Source: UBA7887 sp964408735 (GTDB lineage: Bacteria; Pseudomonadota; Alphaproteobacteria; UBA7887). From it: DNA of 23,089 bases. Positions 17,002 through 23,089 of this stretch are shown piece after piece. The stretch's first letter is position 1; each line of letters starts with the position of its first letter. The DNA is taken from the NCBI GenBank assembly GCA_964408735.1, contig CAYPAX010000078.1:1-23089 (forward strand). Direction: 5' to 3'. Both the position numbers and the translations under genes were made by a program. Below the pieces are notes generated by a model, which saw only the letters and a list, made by a program, of their open reading frames with translations, made no database searches and was not told where the DNA came from.

Positions 17002-17015
17002 CGAGCATACGCTCG
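17002..17015. other. Small hairpin between the NosR-like gene and the TAXI binding-protein gene
   Basis: CGAGC (17002-17006) and GCTCG (17011-17015) pair around a four-base loop in the 70-base gap. There is no T-run after it, so it is not a convincing terminator. It may be a stability or processing hairpin between two genes of one transcript, or chance. Confidence 0.2.
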
Positions 17016-17042
17016 TGGTGTTCGTAGCAGGGGGAGGGCGCG

Positions 17043-18038
17043 ATGACGATCGGATGGGTAAGACATCTTGCGGCGGCTTTGATTGCCCTGCCGCTGGTGG
17101 CGGCGCAGGCAGAGGACAAGCCCTATTCGACCGATGCCGGCGAACAGGTGGTGGCCGCGGGGTCCATCGGCGGCTCGTGGTTCGTCATTACCACCGCCAT
17201 GTACGACCTCTTCCAGCGCAATATCGAGGGCTTGCGCTATACGGTCACCCCGGGTGGTGCCATCGCCAATCCGATGGCGGTGGAGCAGGGCCTGGCCACG
17301 TCGGCGCTCGGCTATACCTCGATGCTGCACGCCGCCAGCCGCGGCGAGCCGCCATTCCGCAAGGTGATGGCCGATTTCCGCGGCATCCTCAATCTCAATG
17401 TCGCCGGCGTCGTGCATGCCATCGTGCTCGAGAACTCGGGCATAACCTCGCTCGCCGACATCGCGGCCAAGGAACATCCCCTGACCATCGATACCGGCCC
17501 GCGCGGCACGGGTGGCGAGCTGGCGGCAAGCCGATTGCTCGATCTCTACGGCGCCAACTACGGCAACATTCGCGACTGGGGGGGCTCGATTACACATTCC
17601 TCCTATCGCGAGGCCTTGGGCCGCATGAAGGACGGTCATATCGAGGCTTTCCTCAATGACGACATCATCGGCAATCCGGTCTTTGTCGATATCGCCCATG
17701 CGCGCGACGTGCTGTTCCTGCCGATGGATGAAAGCGTGCAAGACGAGATGGTGACGCGGTATGGCTATGGCCGTGCCGTGATCCCTGCCGGAACCTATGC
17801 CGGCCAGACCGAGGACGTGGCGTCGACGGCGCAGCATTTCGTGTTCTTCACGCACAAGGACGCGCCCGAGGATCTGGTTTACGCCATGACCCGGCTGACC
17901 TTCGAAAACAAGGACGATCTGGTCGCCGCGCACAGCCTCTTCGAGGCGCTGGATAGGGCGGTCGGGCCGCGCGATTTCCCGATTCCCCTACATCCTGGCG
18001 CGGAGCGGTATTACCGCGAGATGGGCCTGCTGGATTAG
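17043..18038 (+). CDS. TAXI family TRAP transporter solute-binding protein
   Basis: 331 residues with a signal peptide ending near A-A-Q-A-E (20-24) and a strong GGGGGAGGG ribosome-binding site. The mature protein opens with the TAXI hallmark: a short beta-strand, then A-A-G-S-I-G-G-S-W-F (38-47), followed by T-P-G-G-A-I-A-N-P near 69-77 and later D-T-G-P-R-G-T-G-G-E (150-159). These periplasmic proteins capture organic anions (C4-dicarboxylates, glutamate and others have been reported) and deliver them to a sodium- or proton-driven TRAP permease. The ligand cannot be predicted from sequence alone. Its stop is followed after three bases by the permease ATG. Confidence 0.92.
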   Translation: MTIGWVRHLAAALIALPLVAAQAEDKPYSTDAGEQVVAAGSIGGSWFVITTAMYDLFQRNIEGLRYTVTPGGAIANPMAVEQGLATSALGYTSMLHAASRGEPPFRKVMADFRGILNLNVAGVVHAIVLENSGITSLADIAAKEHPLTIDTGPRGTGGELAASRLLDLYGANYGNIRDWGGSITHSSYREALGRMKDGHIEAFLNDDIIGNPVFVDIAHARDVLFLPMDESVQDEMVTRYGYGRAVIPAGTYAGQTEDVASTAQHFVFFTHKDAPEDLVYAMTRLTFENKDDLVAAHSLFEALDRAVGPRDFPIPLHPGAERYYREMGLLD

Positions 18039-18041
18039 TTG

Positions 18042-20012
18042 ATGATCGAGATCGTCGGCCAGCGCCGGCTCTCCGGGCTCAGTGGCCTGTTGCTGCGCTG
18101 GGGCAGCGTCGCTATCGTCGCCTACCATCTCTACGGTGCCCAGTTCGGCCTGCCCGAGGCGCGCATGTTTCGCCCCATGCATGTGGCGATGTATTGCGCG
18201 CTCATATTCGTCGCCTATGACTGGCGGCGGAGCGGTGTGGGCGAGCGCGTGCCGTGGTGGGACTGGCTGTTGTTCGCACTGGCCTGGGTGCCGATGGCCT
18301 ACATCTATGCCAACTTCAGTTACATAGCCGAAGAGCGCTATCCCTATGTCATGCCGCTCGAGACTTGGGACTGGCTGGCCGCGCTGCTGGCCATAGCGCT
18401 TGTCGTCGAAGCGTGTCGGCGAACGATTGGCTGGACGCTTGTTATCATGCTGGCCATATTCGTCGCCCACGCCCTGTTCGGACCGTATTTTCCGGCGCCC
18501 TTCGATACCGGCGCTGTGGCGCCCATGCGTCTGGTAGATCACCTGTTCATGACTACCGATGGGCTCTACGGCACGATCACGAACATCTCGGGCACCTACG
18601 TGCTGATGTTCGTTCTGCTCGGCGCGGTGCTCGAAAAAGCGCGCGGTGGCGAGCTGTTCATGAACATCGCCATCGCCGCCATGGGCCGGGTCAAGGGCGG
18701 CCCGGCCAAGGCGGCCGTGCTCGCCAGCGCGCTGTTCGGCTCGATCTCGGGTGCCGCCACGGCGAACGTCTATGCCACCGGCACCTTTACCATTCCTCTC
18801 ATGATCCGCACCGGCTTTCGGCGCAAGTTTGCGGCCGCCGTGGAGGCAGTGGCGTCTGCCAGCGGGCAGCTGGTGCCGCCGATCATGGGCTCGGCCGCTT
18901 TCCTCATCGCCGACTTCACCAATACCGAATACACCGACGTGGCGCTGGGTGCGGCGCTGCCGGCCTTCCTTTATCTGTTCGCGGTCTACTTCATGGTCAC
19001 GCTGGAAGCGAAGCGCGGCGATTTGCCGGCCATGGCGCCCGACCTGGTCGCCGCCGCGCGCGAAGCCATCCGGCTCGATATCCATATGCTGCTGGTCCTG
19101 GTGGTGGTGGTAGTCCTGCTGGCCAACCGCTACACGCCGTTTTACGCCGCCTATATCGGAGTGGTGGGCACGGTGCTTTTGTCGTGGCTGCGCGCCCATA
19201 CGCGCCTCGACCTGAAAGGCCTGTGCGACGGTCTGGAGATGGGTGCGCGGCGTATCGCGCCCATCGCCGCCGCCTTGTTCGTCGCGGCCCTGGTGGTGGG
19301 AGTGATAGAGCAGTCGAATCTCGGTCTTCGCTTCACGTCCATTCTGCTCAGCATCACCGATGAGAATCTCTTCCTCACCATGGTTCTGGTGATGCTGTGT
19401 TGCATTATCCTCGGCATGGGCCTGCCGACGGCCGCCGCCTATATGGTGGTGGCGATCTTCGGCGCGCCGGCGCTGATAAAGCTCGGGGTGGCGCCCCTGG
19501 CGGCGCATTTCTTCATTTTCTACTACGCCATCATCTCGGCCATTACGCCGCCTGTGGCCATCGCCGCCTATGCTGCCGCCACCATTGCCCAGACGCCCCT
19601 GCAATCGACTGGCTTCGCGGCCATGAAGCTTGGCGCGGCTGTCTATCTGGTGCCCTTCGTTATCGCCTATAGCCCGTCGCTGCTGTTGATCGGCGGTGCC
19701 CTCGATATTGCCCAGGCCCTGGCTACTGCGATGGTGGGGATCGTTGCCTTGGCGGCTTGCGTGCAGGGGTATTTGTTGCGACCGCTCGGCGTACCGGAGC
19801 GTCTGCTCTCCGGGGCTGCCGCCATAGCCCTGCTCGCGGGCGGATGGCGCAGCGATCTCGCCGGAGCCGGGCTTTTGGCCGTGGTGGTGCTCGCACAAAT
19901 GCTGCGCCGGCAACCCGCGCTAGCTGCTCCCCTCGAGGGCCAAGGAGGCGCGGGTCAGGCGCCGCCAGGCAAGCAGCGCGATGGCGGTGGAGGAGAGGCA
20001 GCCGACAACTAG
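18042..20012 (+). CDS. TRAP transporter fused permease (DctQ-DctM type, TAXI-TRAP)
   Basis: 656 residues and very hydrophobic. The first 130 residues hold four predicted helices corresponding to the small DctQ subunit. The rest is the large DctM-like subunit, with G-S-I-S-G-A-A-T-A-N-V (about 231-241), S-G-Q-L-V-P-P-I-M-G-S (about 276-286) and, in the second half, L-G-M-G-L-P-T-A-A-A-Y. Fusion of the two subunits is normal for TAXI-TRAP systems. It is coupled to the binding-protein gene: ATG 18042 lies three bases after the TAG. A TTG at 18039 is possible. The hydrophilic tail of about 30 residues is rich in Gly, Ala and Pro and is antisense to the last 93 bases of the MFS gene. Confidence 0.93.
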   Translation: MIEIVGQRRLSGLSGLLLRWGSVAIVAYHLYGAQFGLPEARMFRPMHVAMYCALIFVAYDWRRSGVGERVPWWDWLLFALAWVPMAYIYANFSYIAEERYPYVMPLETWDWLAALLAIALVVEACRRTIGWTLVIMLAIFVAHALFGPYFPAPFDTGAVAPMRLVDHLFMTTDGLYGTITNISGTYVLMFVLLGAVLEKARGGELFMNIAIAAMGRVKGGPAKAAVLASALFGSISGAATANVYATGTFTIPLMIRTGFRRKFAAAVEAVASASGQLVPPIMGSAAFLIADFTNTEYTDVALGAALPAFLYLFAVYFMVTLEAKRGDLPAMAPDLVAAAREAIRLDIHMLLVLVVVVVLLANRYTPFYAAYIGVVGTVLLSWLRAHTRLDLKGLCDGLEMGARRIAPIAAALFVAALVVGVIEQSNLGLRFTSILLSITDENLFLTMVLVMLCCIILGMGLPTAAAYMVVAIFGAPALIKLGVAPLAAHFFIFYYAIISAITPPVAIAAYAAATIAQTPLQSTGFAAMKLGAAVYLVPFVIAYSPSLLLIGGALDIAQALATAMVGIVALAACVQGYLLRPLGVPERLLSGAAAIALLAGGWRSDLAGAGLLAVVVLAQMLRRQPALAAPLEGQGGAGQAPPGKQRDGGGGEAADN

Positions 20013-21164
20013 CGGCATGGCCAGGCCGGCAAACTCCGAGGCCGCACCCATGGTCAGGGCGCCAAGCGCCGGGCCGCCGCGGAACAAAAGGCCATAGAGG
20101 CTGAGCACCCGTCCGCGCATGCTGCCGTCCACGGCATTTTGCAGCAGGGTCTGCACGCCGACGCCGCAGGTGACCAGGAAGAAGCCGGCCAGGGCGACGC
20201 AAGGCAAGGCGGTCCAGAGGCTGTGGCTGAGGGCGAAACCGAGCACGGCAACGCCGGCCATGGTGGTGCCGACAAGGACGATTCGCGTCAGGCCCAGGGA
20301 ATCCCCCCGTTGGGCAAGCCAAACGCCGCCGGCAATGGCGCCGATACCGATCGTGGAACTGAGCATCGCCAGAGTTTCCGCGCCGCCCTGCAAGACCGCA
20401 GCCGCGAATCCCGGCATCAGCTCGATAAAGGGACGTACCGCCAAGGAGAGAATCGCCATCATGATCAACAGCATGGCGATGCCGCTATGCCCGGCAGCGT
20501 AGCGGAAGCCCTCGGCGACATTGCCCAATAGCCCGCCGCTGCCCCGTCTGCCAGGCGATTCGGGCAGATTCGCGCGAATGCCGTGCAGCGCCAGGAGAAA
20601 AGCGAGAAAGCTCACTGCATTTGCGGCAAAGGCGATGGCGGTGCCGCCGGCGACGATCAAGAGGCCGGCTATGGCGGGGCCCAGGAAGCGCGCCAGGTTG
20701 AAGACCACTGAATTGATGGCGATGGCCGTCGACAGATTCTGCCGCGAGACCAGGCTCGGCACCAGGGCCAGCCTGGCCGGCTGGTTGATGCCAATCACCG
20801 CGCCGCCGAGCAGCACCACCACAAGGAGCGACCAACGGTCTATTATGCCGGTTGCGGTCAGGCCGCACAGGACCAGGGCCTGCAGCATCAACAGGGACTG
20901 GCCGATGCGCAGCAGGCCGAGACGATCGCCACGATCCGCCAGCGCGCCGCCGAGCGGCCCCACCAGCATGGCTGGAGCGAGATCGGCAAAGGCGATAATG
21001 CCCAGCCAGGCACCCGACCCTGTCAGCTCCCAGGCCAGCCAGCCGATGGCGACGCGCTGGACCCAGGTGCCGGTCAGCGATACGGCATTGCCGAGCACGT
21101 AGCGGCGATAGTTCGATTCGGCTAAAGTGGCGGCAATGCCAGCAAATCCGCTAAGTCCGGTCAT
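19920..21164 (-). CDS. MFS transporter (EntS/MFS_3-like exporter)
   Basis: 414 residues with about twelve membrane helices. The loop between helices 2 and 3 carries G-P-L-G-G-A-L-A-D-R-G-D-R, the major facilitator motif A. The N terminus (S-N-Y-R-R-Y-V-L-G-N-A-V-S-L-T-G-T-W-V-Q-R-V-A) is typical of the EntS-like exporters, several of which export siderophores or drugs. M-R-G-R-V-L-S-L-Y-G-L-L-F-R-G near the C-terminal half is another family signature. No siderophore genes are present, so the substrate is unknown. It overlaps the convergent TRAP permease by 93 bases and diverges from the adhesin across 290 bases. Confidence 0.9.
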   Translation of the reverse strand: MTGLSGFAGIAATLAESNYRRYVLGNAVSLTGTWVQRVAIGWLAWELTGSGAWLGIIAFADLAPAMLVGPLGGALADRGDRLGLLRIGQSLLMLQALVLCGLTATGIIDRWSLLVVVLLGGAVIGINQPARLALVPSLVSRQNLSTAIAINSVVFNLARFLGPAIAGLLIVAGGTAIAFAANAVSFLAFLLALHGIRANLPESPGRRGSGGLLGNVAEGFRYAAGHSGIAMLLIMMAILSLAVRPFIELMPGFAAAVLQGGAETLAMLSSTIGIGAIAGGVWLAQRGDSLGLTRIVLVGTTMAGVAVLGFALSHSLWTALPCVALAGFFLVTCGVGVQTLLQNAVDGSMRGRVLSLYGLLFRGGPALGALTMGAASEFAGLAMPLVVGCLSSTAIALLAWRRLTRASLALEGSS

Positions 21165-21258
21165 GTTCGCGACTATATCGCAGACAAACCGGTTTGGCGG
21201 TGGCCGTCAGGGCGACTTTTTGGCTCAAAATATGCGGTCGGCGAATTTTTTTGGGCCA

Positions 21259-21264
21259 TATAGT
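21259..21264 (+). promoter_or_regulatory. Possible -10 element in the MFS/adhesin intergenic region
   Basis: The 290-base gap 21165-21454 is the longest non-coding stretch and is locally AT-rich (about 21214-21280), unlike the rest of the window. TATAGT here matches five of six positions of the sigma-70 -10 box, but the -35 position is poor, so an alternative sigma factor or a different start is equally possible. A short symmetric CGGA-N6-TCCG lies further downstream. I see no small gene or RNA I can support in the gap. Confidence 0.25.
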
Positions 21265-21454
21265 TCATTTGCATCATGCGGCGGGGCGACAGCAGGGTTA
21301 CATCTATCACCAAGACGAATTCGGAGCGTATTCCGTTCGATGCGGGGGATGGCGGCCAACAGGGCCACTCTCCAGCGGATACGAAAGTTGGGAAACCGAT
21401 ACTAAGCCCACAGAAACATTAAGGTTTTTGGGGCAGTAAGAAGGGATAAAGATC

Positions 21455-23089
21455 ATGGCTCTCGTTCAGGTAGTCGATATCGCCTCTGGTGAGATTGTTG
21501 CCGAATACCAGGTTCCGCCCACCGAGCAGATTTCGCTCGAGCCAGGGCAGGAACTGGTTTTTGTCGATGTCGAATACGGTCCGCTCGATGCGACCGAGCC
21601 CGCGGTGAGCTTCCAGGAGATTGCCGGCGAGGACGACGAAGCCGGAGATATCCAGATCACCCTGGCCGACGGCTCCGCGCTGCTGGTCGAGAACATGGGT
21701 CTGTTGCTTGAAGACGGCGAGGATGTGGGCATTCGCTTCGCGGATGGCGCCGAATTCGCAACCTTGCAGGACTTCGTGTTCACCGCCGGCGGCGGCACCG
21801 CTGCTGGACCTGGGGGCGGATTGGCCCTGGGTGGCGGCCGCGGCAACGACGGCTCCATCAACCCCCTCGACCTGAACGTTCCCCATATTCGTGCCGCAGG
21901 CGTCGAAGGCGAAATTCCGCGCCCGGCGTTTGTGGATGAAGACGAAATCGAGCCTGACATTCCTGAGGAAGAGGGCGGCGAGGACCTGCCGACCCTTTCG
22001 ATCGACGACGTAACCGTGACAGAGCCGTCTTTCGAGAGCCAGCAGAGCGAAGAGATCGACGGCGCGTTCGTGATCGCGAGGTTCACCGTGACCCTCAGCG
22101 CGCCTAGCGCGGTCGAGGTTACCGTCAACTTTAACACCGTCGACGCCACCGCCGAGTCCGGCGGCTCGCCGTTTGACGGCACGGCCGACTACGAGCCCAC
22201 CTCTGGCTCGCTGACCTTTGCGCCGGGCGAGACGACTCAGACCATTGATGTCATCGTCTACGGTGATCCGGCCTTTGAGGGCACCGAGTTGTTCAATGTC
22301 GTGCTCAGTGACGCCGTAGGCGCCAGCATCGCGGACGAAACAGGTGACGGCACGATCCTCGACACCACCGTGCCGCCGACCCCGGAAGACGACCCGGCCA
22401 ATCCGGACAACGAGGTAAACACGGTTTGGGAAGGCGCCGACGATACCGGCAACGATGCCAGCTTCGTCCAGTCCCAGACCTCCGGCAACATCATGGACAA
22501 TGACGACCTCGGGACCGAGGCGCTTGCGTCACAGCCCGTGGTCAATGTCACTTTGCTGACGTCTTACGCGCACAGCTCTTCGACCAACAGCGGCGTGCAG
22601 ACCATCTCCAGCGATGATGGCGCCTGGTCGATCGAGATCGACCTTTCGAATGGCGACTACACCTTCACCCTGAACGGCCCGGTCGATCAGGATGCGATGG
22701 GCGATGGCGAGATTGCCGGTCTTCAGTTCCAGTATCAGCTCGAGACCGCCTCGGGTGTCGTGTCCTCGTCGGCAGTGCTCGGCATCGCCATCGTCGACGA
22801 TGTGCCGATGGCCTTTGACGACCTCGACGTGCTGCCTGAAGGCGAGGGCAGCAGCGTCAGCGGCAATGTCATCGACGGCATCGACGACGGCAATGACGGC
22901 ACCGGCGCGGCCGACTATCTCGGCGGCGACGACGCCGAGGTAACCTTTGTCTCCGGCTCGAACGGCTCCGGCGGCGCCGGCGCTTCGGTCGGCGGCACCT
23001 ACGGCTCGGTGACCATCGCGGCCGACGGCAGCTACACCTATCAGCCCGTTGACGAAGTCTGCTCTGGACGCGTGTCGCTGTGTCTGATT
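21455..23089 (+). CDS. Large secreted adhesin, N-terminal part: LapA-like retention module, Calx-beta and VCBS-type repeats (runs off the window)
   Basis: At least 545 residues, open to the last base. ATG 21455 follows an AAGGG about nine bases upstream. There is no Sec signal peptide. Residues 1-110 are an acidic, beta-rich module, followed by a Gly-rich linker holding T-A-A-G at 115-118; in LapA the LapG protease cuts between the alanines of a TAAG at about the same distance from the N terminus. After an acidic spacer, a Calx-beta domain covers 178-303 (D-G-T-A-D-Y then G-x-L-T-F-A-P-G-E-T-T-x-T-I). Two VCBS-like units follow (about 340-450 and 455-535), with S-G-N-I-M-D-N-D and D-G-S-Y-T-Y. 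This layout fits a type I secreted biofilm adhesin whose C-terminal secretion signal lies beyond the window. The first 534 residues contain no cysteine; two appear in the last ten codons, which is odd. Confidence 0.85.
   Translation, partial: MALVQVVDIASGEIVAEYQVPPTEQISLEPGQELVFVDVEYGPLDATEPAVSFQEIAGEDDEAGDIQITLADGSALLVENMGLLLEDGEDVGIRFADGAEFATLQDFVFTAGGGTAAGPGGGLALGGGRGNDGSINPLDLNVPHIRAAGVEGEIPRPAFVDEDEIEPDIPEEEGGEDLPTLSIDDVTVTEPSFESQQSEEIDGAFVIARFTVTLSAPSAVEVTVNFNTVDATAESGGSPFDGTADYEPTSGSLTFAPGETTQTIDVIVYGDPAFEGTELFNVVLSDAVGASIADETGDGTILDTTVPPTPEDDPANPDNEVNTVWEGADDTGNDASFVQSQTSGNIMDNDDLGTEALASQPVVNVTLLTSYAHSSSTNSGVQTISSDDGAWSIEIDLSNGDYTFTLNGPVDQDAMGDGEIAGLQFQYQLETASGVVSSSAVLGIAIVDDVPMAFDDLDVLPEGEGSSVSGNVIDGIDDGNDGTGAADYLGGDDAEVTFVSGSNGSGGAGASVGGTYGSVTIAADGSYTYQPVDEVCSGRVSLCLI

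Noticed and set aside
17988..19913. Long open frame on the minus strand (641 codons) opposite the TRAP permease
   Set aside because: Its translation is rich in His, Gln, Gly and Arg with no domain pattern, and it is fully antisense to a clear transporter gene; high GC at third codon positions creates such frames.

Overview
The window is GC-rich chromosomal DNA from a Gram-negative bacterium. It encodes outer-membrane and periplasmic proteins: a lipoprotein, an OprP-type porin, a NosR-like membrane flavoprotein, and a class-GN 'marine proteobacterial' sortase with its target. Protein content points to a probably marine alphaproteobacterium of the Rhodospirillales type; that placement is inference from gene content and composition. 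I see no rRNA, tRNA, CRISPR array, insertion sequence or integrase. There are 17 protein genes, two of them cut by the window edges, and coding density is very high.

Layout. 1-252 is the 3' end of a glutamate dehydrogenase family gene (+). 236-3999 is a coupled minus-strand pair: a penicillin-acylase-family Ntn-hydrolase lipoprotein followed by a GH3-type acyl-adenylate/amido synthetase. 4175-5545 is an OprP/OprO-type porin (+) with a Gln/Glu-rich mature N terminus. 5505-8605 (-) is the helicase plus PdeM phosphoesterase of the ligase-associated DNA damage response set, without its usual ligase and exonuclease. 8655-9545 is a lipid/diacylglycerol-kinase-like gene (+). 9515-12252 (-) is a VIT/VWA sortase target followed by its dedicated sortase. 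12374-12766 (-) is a stand-alone CheY-like receiver. 12855-14704 (-) is a zinc alcohol dehydrogenase coupled to an SDR. 14813-16972 (+) is a NosR/NirI-like FMN and 4Fe-4S membrane protein. 17043-20012 (+) is a TAXI-type TRAP transporter (binding protein and fused permease). 19920-21164 (-) is an MFS exporter. 21455 to the end (+) is the N-terminal part of a large Calx-beta/VCBS adhesin that carries a TAAG sequence where LapA-type adhesins carry their LapG cleavage site.

How genes work together. Four same-strand pairs are joined by overlapping stop/start codons (TGATG at 1762 and 6191, TTGA at about 10077, GTGA at 13658), which suggests translational coupling. All four tail-to-tail junctions overlap (17, 41, 31 and 93 bp), leaving no room for conventional intergenic terminators. 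The points most worth following up are the amide-making/amide-breaking pair (GH3 plus acylase), the sortase/target pair with a hairpin touching the target's ribosome-binding site, the NosR-like protein beside a TAXI transporter with no nos genes, and the predicted LapG-releasable adhesin.
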